From contig JAKSYS010000364.1 in assembly GCA_022925895.1 (NCBI GenBank), positions 1-60,996 of the forward strand: DNA of 60,996 nucleotides, read 5' to 3'. Below the pieces are notes generated by a model. That model saw nothing but the letters and a program-made list of their open reading frames with translations. It was not told the DNA's origin and ran no database searches. Source of the stretch: Fragilaria crotonensis (Eukaryota; Bacillariophyta; Fragilariophyceae; Fragilariales; Fragilariaceae). Positions 1-9,480 of the stretch are shown piece by piece. How positions within the stretch are numbered: position 1 is the stretch's first letter; the number at the start of each line of letters is the position of its first letter. A program made the position numbers and the translations under genes.

Positions 1-292
1 AGAAAATGGGTATGGTCCTTGCAGATGACGTAGATGTATAACAGATTCTTGCTCTCTGAGCATAGTATGGAAAATCGACTCTATCGTACGGAGGGTAGGT
101 TTTCTACGGCAAATAATGCGACAGAATTCGACTCTCCCGGAAGTAATCACGGATACTTCTTGAAGTAATCATGGTATTGAAACGTACTGAGTTCTGATGG
201 TGTTCGTGCTAATTTGTTGCAATTTCAACGTTCCTTGCTCTTTCAACAAAGAACAAAAATAGGTTGAAGCACTGAAGCAAGTATAGTGTATC
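1..292. other. Sequence upstream of the Crypton-like element; no gene seen
   Basis: I see no convincing reading frame here. It may contain the left end of the tyrosine-recombinase element that follows, but no terminal repeat was recognised (such elements usually lack terminal inverted repeats). Confidence 0.4.
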
Positions 293-2388
293 ATGGATGT
301 TGCCCAACTGGAAGCCCAACGTGCCCAGCGTTTCCTTGGTGGCACTGGCAAACTGTACAAACCTTCACTTGACCACCTGATGTCGTTCATTGTGGGTCGG
401 CCCTTTGCTCGGAACTACATATACAGTGATGATGAGCTCAATGCTATCACGCCTGCTCACGTACTACAGTGGATGAATTTCAGGACGTTTGGCACCATTA
501 ACCCTGCTGTCGATGCTAACCCAATTTCTGCAAGATCAAGCTCTCTACAGTACTGGAAGAAAGCCGTATCGTTCTTTCATCCCAACAGATTAATGGTTTG
601 GAGTGCTGGTCGCAATGAAGGGAACCCAACGCGAAGCGTAGAGATCAACAATCTGATTAAAAGAGTGAAGAAGAAAGAGGTAAGGAAACAGGGCGTGGCA
701 TCGCAGACTCGAAGGGCGATTACAGAATTGGAATTTCGTACATTGCATTCAGTTTTTCGTGATGCAAGTAATAGTATGCTGTGGAGGTACGGTATGAGTG
801 CTTTGATCAATTTCCAGTTTCATGTTATTGCAAGGATTGATGATACAACGCAGGTATTGATTGATCGCGTCCATGATTCGTTTCAAATTGCTTGAAAACC
901 AAGTTAAATTGGTCCAAGAATGTTGGGGATGAGCGAGATGCACCATGGCAAATTGTTATGGGATCTATGGACACAACGTACTGTGTCCTGGTAAGTATGG
1001 CTGTATGGATGGAGATGAATATGCGTACCAATGCAAATGCTGCAAATTCGCCGTATGTATTCTCGTTCAGTGATGACGTCGCTGTTCCAAGCGGTGGACT
1101 GAAGGCAAATGTATCGCACAAACTATCTTCGGTCAGAAAGTCTTCAAGATGGAACAGTTTCGTAACACTGCTGACAGTGGGTCATTGCTCGGAAGTCACA
1201 GTATTCGGAAATACGCAGCTACCCATGCAAGGAAGTGTGGCTGCAACAAGGATGAGAAGGATATTCGGGTAGGTGGAAATCGAGGACGCAGTTTCTGACG
1301 TGTACGATGATGTTGAGCTTCCATATCCAGATGCCAAAGTTGCCGAAAAACTGTCCATCGGAGGTGCTTGTTTTTACTTGTTTCCTAACGAAGATGCGAA
1401 TGTCAATGGTGGTGTGGTTGACGCGACAATTGGGAACAACATTGAAATGCTGAGGACGTTCGTTCTGACTCAAGTTGTGCCTAACATCAGACGTCGCGTA
1501 CCCGAATCATGTGCTTTGGTTCTTGGAAAGGCTTTTCTGTGGTTCATTTATTCTGACGATGCTGTTTCGAGAACTTTCTTCCCGAAGAATTCAAGAACCG
1601 AATCAAACTGGAGTTGAATGAAATACTGACGGCCTCAGGTGTGGATGTGGAAATCAACAACTTCAATCCAATTCGTCGAGTGCCAGTGATAGTGAGTGGC
1701 GACCAAGGAAGTGTTTTTATCGATTGCATTGAAACAGAAGATCAGGGAGGAGAACAACAAGTCAGAGGCGGTGGTGCAGTTCTTGTTGGTGGCATTCTTG
1801 GTGCAGCAGGAGGAGGCCGGCCGGAGGTGGGATGAGTGCACAACTGATGGCAGTTCACTCATTGGCGACACAACTTCGTCGCGAGATCCATGAAATCAAG
1901 TTGGCACAGGTGGCAGATCGAGCGGCAATGCAGAGGTGCTTCGGAATTGTGAACACGGGTCTGAGGAGGATTGGTATGGCACCAGCTTTCAGGGTTGTTC
2001 AAGGAGTGGGTGGCGTTGGTGCAGGCCATGATGACAACAACATATTGGCCGCGGCAGGTTTACAAAACCTTGCGAGAGCTAATGCAAGTCTGAGCCTGTG
2101 CCCTCGCAACCTGTATGATCTGTGGACTGAGTACACAGTTGGTTTAGAGGGAGGAAGCCCGCATCTCAGTTTTCACACTGTGAACGCGGAAAATCGAAAC
2201 ACAAGTTTTTTCGTCGCAACGTAATTTGGAAAATGGTGAAGCACTTAGTGGATTTGGGGATTACATCTGACATGGCAATTGACCGAATCTACTCAGTATA
2301 CGGTGCTCAAACAAGTGTTACAAAAATCATCAATGCTATAATTGATGACAAGAAAAGGGGCAGGTTGAATCCAAATCTAGTTATGTAA
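293..2388 (+). pseudogene. Decayed Crypton-like tyrosine recombinase element
   Basis: Several adjoining frames read as one recombinase-type protein. The ATG at 293 opens a 200-codon frame with an SSLQYWKKAVSFF-type core-binding region and an ARIDDTT motif that could hold the first catalytic arginine. It continues in another frame from about 895 (WSKNVGDERDAPWQIV), then shifts near 1135 to a frame holding GSHSIRKYAATHAR, the H-x-x-R box. It shifts again near 1270 to SDVYDDVELPYPDAKVAEK, with the candidate nucleophilic Tyr. The C-terminal part (about 1832-2388) has LYDLWTEYTVGL followed by a basic HKFFRRNVIWK stretch, like the GCR1_C-type DNA-binding domain found in many Cryptons; it ends at the TAA at 2386-2388. 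At least four frame changes make a functional product unlikely unless some are introns. The family call is from motif memory; DIRS-like relatives are an alternative. Confidence 0.55.
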
Positions 2389-2947
2389 TTGTTCTTTGTT
2401 TTGAACTCCTGGACGAGTAGTTACATGTTACATGCACTTCTTCGCTTCGTAATCGTACTCGAGTATACACACATGCACTCTATTCGTTTGTACACGAGTA
2501 CTCGTGCACTGAAATAGGATACTTGTATGACACTTCTACATACACTTAAGCAATACGAAGTCCTACCTAGTTGTATTCCAAATTGCACTAAAATCAAATA
2601 CGTTCGTAGTACTGCTATGACCTATGACCTATGACCTATGACCTATGACCTATGACCTATGACCTATGACCATACGACTCCCAATGACGGATGACGGGAG
2701 ACACACCCGGACCACCTTGGATAATCTTTATATGTATGGACACATAATATTTATTACATGTTGCTATACACACATATACTCTACCTGTCGTATCAGACTC
2801 GATGCCTCTGTCTACATGTACTATAATATAATACATGTTGCAACTTGTTCGAAGTTGAGAACTACAGTTGAACTACGAATGCACAGTACAGCGGTACGAC
2901 GGTACTCTTAAGCCCTTCATTCTGCCAAGACGCACGGAAGAGCCAGC
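2389..2947. other. Gene-free spacer with GTAC-rich sequence and a tandem repeat
   Basis: No gene is seen. The spacer separates the Crypton-like remnant from the GT49 gene. It contains the 7-bp tandem array listed separately and many short alternating motifs such as ACGAGTAC and TACATGTA. Its 3' part is presumably the promoter region of the downstream glycosyltransferase gene. Confidence 0.5.
2615..2670. repeat. Perfect 7-bp tandem repeat, eight copies of CTATGAC
   Basis: Eight consecutive exact copies of CTATGAC fill 56 bases. A 7-bp unit does not preserve a reading frame, so this is a non-coding microsatellite. It lies about 280 bp upstream of the GT49 start codon. Confidence 0.95.
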
Positions 2948-4291
2948 ATGGCCAGACATCACAAACCATTCCCAACGAATGTAATCGATCGTCTGACCTC
3001 CTCAAGGATGGCGACGTGTCGAACAATCAGCGCGTTGCGACTTGTCTGTGGCATCTTGTTGGTGGTTGTTCTCCAGTTGACGTTTCGACGAATCATAGTC
3101 GATACATTATCCCTCGATTTACAGAAGGGCAAGTCCTCTTCCAAGCCACCGTTTTGGAGTGACGATAACTGCATTGCAATCCACAGCATTTGTCGTCCCA
3201 AGAATGCGACAGAGTCGCCTTCGTCCTTGATCCGAGATGCACTCAAGCTCGTCACAACATCAGGACGAACTGTGCAAGTTCATAATGGAGGAGGAAATGT
3301 GCAGGTTAATGGTGCAGGCATTAACGTGGTAACACTTGCGGCTGCAAAAAGGAACGCCCGGCAAGTTCTGTCACATGCAATTCCAAGGACTCAAGCCTTT
3401 CGTCGCGATGATATCACGTTGCTCACTCATTTATCCACGTCACGACTTCCGCAACTTAAACTGCAACTCGAATGGTGGCATGGTCCGATATCTGCAGCAG
3501 TTGTCGTGACAAACGAAACTGAAGTGAATATGTTGCTTGCCTTTGTCAAGGCAAATGAAGATATCTTGCACTTGACTACCTTTCATGTTTTAGTTGAACA
3601 CAACTCCGACCCAGATTCATATCCGTACAATGTCTTGCGCAACATGGCAATGCGTGAGGCAGAAACAGATTATGTTTTGGCGGTTGATGTGGACTTTGTG
3701 ACGGAAGGATACGATCGCCTTGTCGGGTTGGTTCGCGAGAACGAGGAGGTCATGCAAGCGCTACACTCCAATCGCCTTTTAGTTCTTGCAGCCTTTGAAA
3801 ACACTGCAGCCGGCGCCAAAGCGAACGCAATTCCGCGATCGAAAGCTGATGTCGTCAAGATGGTTGAAGATGGCTTGGTAACTCCTTTCGAGCTAAAGTG
3901 GTGGCCACAGGGACACAAGCCGACCAACTTTTCGAAGTACTACCAGAACGAGACGGGCGTTCTGTATGATATTGAGTATCAGTGGAACTTTGAACCCTAC
4001 GTTCTTGCTTATCGACATGGCTTGCCTCGATACTGGAATGACTTTCGATCGTACGCTTATAACAAATGCAGCTACTTTATTGAAGCTCACTTGATGGGGT
4101 ACAAGTTTTCCGTTTTAAGAGACTTCTACGTCTTCCACATGGGAGCAGCAGGTAAACCCAATGCCGGGTTGCCCCCTCCTGCGGAGCAAGAGAAGAATCG
4201 GAAGTTTCAAGAATATCTTTCGTTGAGCTACGGTATCCCCTTATCTCGGAGTGGTGTGAAACTCGTTTCTGATCAGGAGGTATTGAAATGA
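2948..4291 (+). CDS. LARGE-like glycosyltransferase (GT49 family), type II membrane protein
   Basis: A 447-residue intronless protein. A short basic N-terminus is followed by one hydrophobic segment at about residues 28-47 (LRLVCGILLVVVLQL), as expected for a Golgi type II membrane enzyme. The lumenal domain has the GT49 layout seen in LARGE and B4GAT1: YPYNVLRNMAM at about 225-235, then DYVLAVDVDF with the metal-binding D-x-D at 247-249, and a conserved C-terminal block with FEPYVLAYRHGLPRYWNDF and a late FYVFH motif. Family members add xylose, glucuronate or N-acetylglucosamine to glycans; the substrate here cannot be read from sequence. An in-frame ATG at codon 21 (3008) would still retain the membrane segment, so the start is not certain. 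Candidate N-glycosylation sequons (NAT, NET, NFS) suit a secretory-pathway protein. Confidence 0.8.
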   Translation: MARHHKPFPTNVIDRLTSSRMATCRTISALRLVCGILLVVVLQLTFRRIIVDTLSLDLQKGKSSSKPPFWSDDNCIAIHSICRPKNATESPSSLIRDALKLVTTSGRTVQVHNGGGNVQVNGAGINVVTLAAAKRNARQVLSHAIPRTQAFRRDDITLLTHLSTSRLPQLKLQLEWWHGPISAAVVVTNETEVNMLLAFVKANEDILHLTTFHVLVEHNSDPDSYPYNVLRNMAMREAETDYVLAVDVDFVTEGYDRLVGLVRENEEVMQALHSNRLLVLAAFENTAAGAKANAIPRSKADVVKMVEDGLVTPFELKWWPQGHKPTNFSKYYQNETGVLYDIEYQWNFEPYVLAYRHGLPRYWNDFRSYAYNKCSYFIEAHLMGYKFSVLRDFYVFHMGAAGKPNAGLPPPAEQEKNRKFQEYLSLSYGIPLSRSGVKLVSDQEVLK

Positions 4292-4752
4292 GCTGATGGG
4301 TACCGGAGGGATATTGTACACTGGAGTAAATCGGAAGGAGTATGTGGTAGCATCAAAGAATGCAGCCCAATCCACTCCGAACTGCGGAATGCATTGATGA
4401 TTCGCACCTTCTGCTGAGTCGCCACCTTCTCTGATGGAGCATCAGCAGATTTGATATTTTGCCATGCAAGCGCATTCAAATGAACAGACCTTGACGAGGT
4501 TTTGATGCAGTGCTTGCACCGTGTCGACATGCAATCGATCGCAGATAACAAACTACAAACATAAAGTTCTAGAGAGACGTTTCTTGCTGTAACATAGCAT
4601 CTCAAGATTTTATGTGCCCAACAGATTAGAGTTGGAGGTTTCACCGCAGCACCAGTGAAACACTTTTTGAAGTTCCATTCTGATAGCAATCAATTCTCGC
4701 CTATCTTCATCACTGCATCCGTCTATTCGTGTCAATTGGAAAAGATAAGTAT
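4292..4752. other. Spacer between convergent genes; no gene seen
   Basis: This is 461 bp between the 3' ends of the GT49 gene and the plastid-protein gene. A 138-codon open frame lies on the minus strand, but its composition shows no domain and it overlaps the end of the GT49 gene, so I do not call it a gene. Confidence 0.5.
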
Positions 4753-5534
4753 CTATTCAGCCTTGCCCTTGAGCTTCTCCCAAGCTCCTGCAAGTTGCTT
4801 AGGGGAAGCCTCCAAGAAAGCAGAATATCCCAGGGCTCCAATCAACTCATCCAATGCAGCAGATTTGTCGGTCCAGCCGGCAGGGTTGGTCGCGGCGAAG
4901 GCATCAATCTTGAAGGAGGCAGCCTCCTTTGTGAATGCCTTCAACGTCTCCTCTGCCTTGGCAAGGTCAAGGGAGACCGTGGACACAGCCTCGGCGAACC
5001 ATGGCTCGTCACCACCATCGGCGGCACCAGCATAAGATTTCTGGCCGATAGGGGAAGTTCCTGGGACTCTCCAGTTATTTGGGGAGACAGCACCGAACTG
5101 GCCTTGACCTCCATCACCGACTTGAGCAGGAACATAGCTGTTCTTCTTACCGAAGTCCAAATCGTATTCAGCCATCTTGAGGCTGGCAGCTGCTATAACA
5201 AGAGAGGAATAGCATGAGAACGTGGCGTTTGAATATCAACTAAGGCGTGCGCATTGTGTATCACCACGATGGGAACACAATCCTTGAAATCAACGACTGG
5301 TTCTGAACAGTACACCGTACGCTACCGATGTAGGTGAACTAAATTACTCGCAAGATCAAATCCACAGCTGATCTCGAATGAACCACACGGATACACCGCC
5401 ATTATTGCCTTCCATGGGGACAATTTCATCGCTAAAGACAACTACGAATAAAACGTACAGCGGACGCCAAAGGTGGCTGGGGCAAAAGCCGCAACAGTGG
5501 AAGCGGTGAAAACAAGAGCAGCGGCGACCTTCAT
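4753..5534 (-). CDS. Plastid-targeted protein of unknown function (two exons)
   Basis: Exon 1 is 5534-5459 and exon 2 is 5192-4753, separated by a 266-bp intron with donor gtacgt and acceptor ttatag. Exon 1 encodes a signal peptide (MKVAAALVFTASTVAAF) followed by AFAPATFGVR, the F-containing motif at the signal-peptide cleavage site typical of diatom plastid presequences; a short basic transit-like stretch follows. The predicted mature part starts near MAEYDLDFGKK and has about 140 residues. It is Gly/Asn/Pro-rich at first (QVGDGGQGQFGAVSPNNW), then helical and acidic, ending in WEKLKGKAE. There is no membrane segment, so it is probably a soluble stromal, lumenal or peripheral thylakoid protein. 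I cannot match it to a named photosystem or antenna subunit. The acceptor is a tandem NAGNAG (tagcag) that would add or remove one residue. Confidence 0.75.
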
Positions 5535-5886
5535 GGTGGATGGATGTAAATGGAAATTTAGAGGATTGATGGCCGAAGGCATTTCAGTACGCCCAGTAGC
5601 AGCAGACTCCGTAGAATTCATTTGTACCAAGGATCGGGGCTTCAAGCTTCAAGGTGCGCTCCAAGGAGCAATAAACATTTCTACCTCGCATTCAATTTGC
5701 GAGCTCAGATTGATCAGAACCGATTAGAGCTCGTGATGACGCACGCGTTGGTTCATGCTCGTTCGATGGTGACAAACACGCGACAACAAGAATAGTGAGA
5801 GTGATCAGTCGGTGTGGCTTGCGGCCAGGACATCATCGACAAACCCTTCGCTGTTGGTGAGTGATCCTTACTGTCATCTGTAGAGC

Positions 5887-6735
5887 ATGCCTTCCCTCCA
5901 AGCATGTGTTTTCCTTCTCGTGGTGGCGATAAGTGAATCGTTTGTCGTTAATCCGACTTGGCAGCGAGATTCATGGTTCCTCTTGTCTACTCAAAACTTG
6001 CCCGAAGTGCAAGTGGTTTCGAGCATGCCAGAGCCAATACCCATGGATCTCAACAACGAGTACTATCTCCTGCGACATGGTCAATCAACGGCGAACGTCG
6101 CGGGAGTTATATCCTCGGCTCGAAGTCTTGCATACTCCACCAAGCACGGCCTCACAGAGTTCGGCTACCAACAGGGATTCGATGCGGCAGACCAAGTTTT
6201 GGAACTAGTGAAAGATTCCTCCAAAAAGAAAGTTATTTTCGTGTCTTCGCCATTTGCGCGTGCACATCAAACAGCACAAGCCTGCCTAGATGGATTGGCA
6301 ACAAAGGATGTGGGGTCCCTTGAAATTGACACCACAATTCGGATTCAAGACAATCTCATGGAACGTTTCTTCGGTCGCCTCGATGACGAAGCCATATACA
6401 CGTATGCTTACGTTTGGCCCGTCGATAAATTCAATGTGACCCACACTGCGTTTGGCGTCGAATCAGTCGCCGCCGTTGCCACACGGCTGCGGCAAGTTAT
6501 CATGACGTTGGAAGAGGAGCTTCCGAAGGAAGGGTCTCACGTTATTTTGGTATCTCATGCCGATGTGTTACAAATTTGTCAATTGTACGCGGCAGGAGTT
6601 GACAATGTTGGCATCTTTTCGTCGTACCGTTTTGGTAATGGGGAGGTCCGAAAAATGGCACGCACGCCCGAGTCTTTGCCAGACCCGTCGCCATTGCAAG
6701 CGCCGGATCGAGATACGAAAACCAAGGCATCATAA
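5887..6735 (+). CDS. Histidine phosphatase superfamily (phosphoglycerate mutase-like) protein
   Basis: A 282-residue intronless protein. The catalytic signature LLRHGQSTAN lies at about residues 61-70, with the phospho-acceptor His at 64. The rest of the branch 1 active site is recognisable: SSPFARAHQTA with an Arg at 124, the acid ER pair at 159-160, and LVSHADVL with the second His at 224. The N-terminus (ACVFLLVVAISESFVV) is a clear signal peptide ending in SF, so export or plastid import is plausible; the SESF site weakly resembles the diatom ASAF motif. The last 30 residues are Pro/Asp/Lys-rich and probably disordered. Substrates of this superfamily range from phosphosugars to phosphoproteins, so I do not assign one. 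It lies divergently from the plastid-protein gene upstream. Confidence 0.85.
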   Translation: MPSLQACVFLLVVAISESFVVNPTWQRDSWFLLSTQNLPEVQVVSSMPEPIPMDLNNEYYLLRHGQSTANVAGVISSARSLAYSTKHGLTEFGYQQGFDAADQVLELVKDSSKKKVIFVSSPFARAHQTAQACLDGLATKDVGSLEIDTTIRIQDNLMERFFGRLDDEAIYTYAYVWPVDKFNVTHTAFGVESVAAVATRLRQVIMTLEEELPKEGSHVILVSHADVLQICQLYAAGVDNVGIFSSYRFGNGEVRKMARTPESLPDPSPLQAPDRDTKTKAS

Positions 6736-7201
6736 GAATAGATTATCCGTTGTGCGACTATCATTAGCGTTAAGGGTTGAACTGGCATCGTTTACCATTA
6801 CACCATGGCGGAGTCGGGATCGGACGACTGATGACATATTAGAACGAATGCTGTTACTTTCCGTCGGCGAGCGTACCGGTACTGGAGTACTGTGATACTC
6901 GATTGATTTTCAAATAATCTCTGGTATTCCCATACATGCATTCTGAATGCATACAGTATGTCATACAAGTACTTCTCTTCCTCTGGGAAAGACGAAAGAC
7001 TGACGGATGACGTCACGAGAGGTTAGCTGACAACGAAGGGCATCAGCATTTGTGAGAAGTCAACCGTGTCATGAGGCCGATGAGGGACCTAAGTCCATCA
7101 TACTCTCGGATAGCCTTTTCGTGTATGCTGTCCTGTTCTCATTGCGGAAACGCTCCCAACAATTCCGTTTGAAGGACTGCGGAGCCATACACTCTTTAGG
7201 A
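6736..7201. other. Spacer with GTAC/TACCGGTA motifs; probable promoter of the downstream gene
   Basis: No gene is seen in 466 bp between two same-strand genes. It contains one TACCGGTA octamer at 6874-6881 next to ACTGGAGTACTG, and a region open in the downstream frame but without an ATG before 7202. Confidence 0.45.
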
Positions 7202-9460
7202 ATGACAACCACAATGATGATGGACGACGACGAGGCGCGTCTCATTCGACACTCAGGTCGAGCGCATATTCGAGGAAAGATCCGGCGTATCTGGAGACCT
7301 CGATACCTGGAATTAATGGACAATGGTTTGGTTCGATATTACGAATGCGACGAAGAGGAAGTCGCTGGACGTGATCGCGAGCATGTCAATATGATCCCAA
7401 AGTGCACTCTTCAAGTGTTCCGTGCTCGCATCATTGACGTAACGACGCTGCGAGATGTTCATGTTGGGTTGCCGCGAGGGACGTACGGCTTTCTGTTCCA
7501 TGCTCGTCGACTGGTGTTCGACGATCTGTGTATCAATGGCGATCCAAACGAATCGAGAGATTTTCTTTGTCACGTACCGACTCTGGAAGAAGCGCAATCT
7601 TGGGTAGTGGCCCTGCAGTGGGCTAGTTCACATCAATACAAGGACGAGGATGATTACTTTGATCTCGTCGCTCGACCCGACTCGATCCGAGTCAGCAATG
7701 CTCTGGCATCCAACGCTCCATACCTTGTCGCAAGCCCTTCGCCCAAGAGAATAGATCGTCGAGAAATATCGCCTCGACGACCCAAAGCTGGAAAGATCGT
7801 CGTTCCCAAGGTGCAATCGGTGACACCAGTCAGGATCGATACCATCACATTTGGCCTTGCATATAAAATTCAACTTCTTGTTCTCGCGACGAAGACTGCA
7901 ACAATTATCGAGGAGCGCGTCTTGCTGCGATCTCGAGATCAACTGGAGAGTCTTATAGATCTATTGTTTCACGAATGTACCAAATCCAAGGCTGTGCTCG
8001 ACACTGTTCGACAAAAGTTTCAGCAACGCTTACTTCGTACATACCAAGACCACGTCGCGTCCATCGCCATGATTGATTCCATTCTTCGAATTTTGGCCCT
8101 CGACGCACAAATTTGCAATTCAGCCGCACTACGATCGTTTTGGAGTCTAGAGGTCTGTGTCACACAATCTCTGCCGCTCCTCCGACTGCATCGAACCAAT
8201 GCACTATTATCAAGTCGAGTTCACGATGTCAAGCCTGGTTCGACGGACAGTTTTGTCAAGAAATGGTTGCAGAATGGCGAGTATGAACATTATTCGAAAC
8301 CAAAAGGATACGCATACGACGTGCTGCTGCATCCTGTCCTTCTGACAGGGTGCGTCGTGTTCCCATGGCTTCTTTGCAATTGGTTCCTATCGTTTCACAA
8401 GGTGTTTGGCAGAGTCACTGTCTCGTGGGACCTTGTTTTTCTTAGTTGGGTTCTCGCAGGCCTTGCAGGAATGGAGTGGGAGAAGCGACAACGAATAAGT
8501 GACCCTGTCTTATCTGCACAAGTGAAATCTACTGTCCAAGCCGAGACAATCGAGGCGGTCCTTTCCGACGGTGAACTAGTCGATGACGAAGGCTCCTACT
8601 TTGACGTCCAATCAACATCTTCTACCGATGAAGACGTGGGTGATGTTGAATCCGAAGACGATGGCATTATCGAGGGACTTCCTCTCGCATCTGACCTTCT
8701 TACATCAAAACTGTCGTCGCCGCTTCCTCGTTATCCGGACAACGGTGGTACCTCTTGTTGGTCAAAGCCTCCCGACAACATTTTCCGAGTTCGAAGTGCA
8801 ACCTACCTGCAAGATCGTGTCAAGACGGCGTCGGGCCAGGCTCCGTTTCATTGCCGCGGTGTGGATGTGTGGCTCACGGACAATCCCGAACGACACATTG
8901 CTCGCCATCAGAGTGTGCTAGGAGGTCGCTTGGGAGACGAAGACACCTTCTTAGTCAATTTCCTCCTGCCCTTTGGGAATTTTGTCTCCTACTATGGAAT
9001 ACCACCGATTGAAAAGTTTCCGGATAAGTTGGCCAAGGTGTGGACGAAATTTATCAACGGAGACCAGCAATATCGTGATGCAAGGCTCAAGCTGTTGCCT
9101 GTAGTTGTAGATGGGCCTTGGATCGTCAAGGCGGCTGTTGGGCCAGGTACCTCGCCTGCTCTGTTAGGGAAGGTAATCCCACTGCAGTACTACTTTCGAC
9201 ATCCTTCGGAAGGAAAGAAGGGGGTATACGAAGTTGATGTCATCATCACGGCGTCCTCTATTGCCAAGGGGATTCTGAGCGTGGTCAAAGGCCACACGAA
9301 AGCGCTAACTATCGCATTTGGATTCATTATTGAAGCTGCCGAGGAAGAGGAATTGCCCGAAACGGTGCTTTGCAACAGTCAGATCCACGCTCTGAATCTG
9401 GAAGACTGTCCACAGCTACCTCCTTTTGACATGGACGAAGACAGCGGCCTTAAGATATAG
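7202..9460 (+). CDS. PH domain-DUF1336 (EDR2-like) protein with two membrane segments
   Basis: About 752 residues from the first ATG in frame; the frame is open upstream of 7202 but only with GTG. The N-terminal block (about 13-140) reads as a pleckstrin-homology domain: GKIRRIWRPRYLELMDNGLVRYY near its start and EEAQSWVVALQWA as its last helix. A middle region of about 180 residues contains an ITFGLAYKIQLLV stretch that may be PX-like. Two hydrophobic segments lie at about 376-425 (HPVLLTGCVVFPWLLCNWF, and DLVFLSWVLAGLAG). An acidic low-complexity linker leads to a DUF1336/EDR2 C-terminal domain at about 519-746, with FHCRGVDVWLTDNPERHIAR, NFLLPFGNFVSYY and VVKGHTKALTIAFGFIIEA. Plant EDR2 proteins bind phosphoinositides and regulate cell death; the substrate and role here are unknown. 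The PH-plus-DUF1336 pairing suggests lipid sensing at a membrane. Confidence 0.8.
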   Translation: MTTTMMMDDDEARLIRHSGRAHIRGKIRRIWRPRYLELMDNGLVRYYECDEEEVAGRDREHVNMIPKCTLQVFRARIIDVTTLRDVHVGLPRGTYGFLFHARRLVFDDLCINGDPNESRDFLCHVPTLEEAQSWVVALQWASSHQYKDEDDYFDLVARPDSIRVSNALASNAPYLVASPSPKRIDRREISPRRPKAGKIVVPKVQSVTPVRIDTITFGLAYKIQLLVLATKTATIIEERVLLRSRDQLESLIDLLFHECTKSKAVLDTVRQKFQQRLLRTYQDHVASIAMIDSILRILALDAQICNSAALRSFWSLEVCVTQSLPLLRLHRTNALLSSRVHDVKPGSTDSFVKKWLQNGEYEHYSKPKGYAYDVLLHPVLLTGCVVFPWLLCNWFLSFHKVFGRVTVSWDLVFLSWVLAGLAGMEWEKRQRISDPVLSAQVKSTVQAETIEAVLSDGELVDDEGSYFDVQSTSSTDEDVGDVESEDDGIIEGLPLASDLLTSKLSSPLPRYPDNGGTSCWSKPPDNIFRVRSATYLQDRVKTASGQAPFHCRGVDVWLTDNPERHIARHQSVLGGRLGDEDTFLVNFLLPFGNFVSYYGIPPIEKFPDKLAKVWTKFINGDQQYRDARLKLLPVVVDGPWIVKAAVGPGTSPALLGKVIPLQYYFRHPSEGKKGVYEVDVIITASSIAKGILSVVKGHTKALTIAFGFIIEAAEEEELPETVLCNSQIHALNLEDCPQLPPFDMDEDSGLKI

Positions 9461-9480
9461 CAGGTTCGGTTGGTCTAGTT

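Noticed and set aside
4273-4689. A 138-codon minus-strand open frame after the GT49 gene
   Set aside because: It overlaps the GT49 stop, has no domain, and its Cys/Ser-rich composition looks random.
7052-7201. A 50-codon N-terminal extension of the PH-DUF1336 protein
   Set aside because: The frame is open but starts with GTG; a nuclear gene should use the ATG at 7202, which directly precedes the PH domain.
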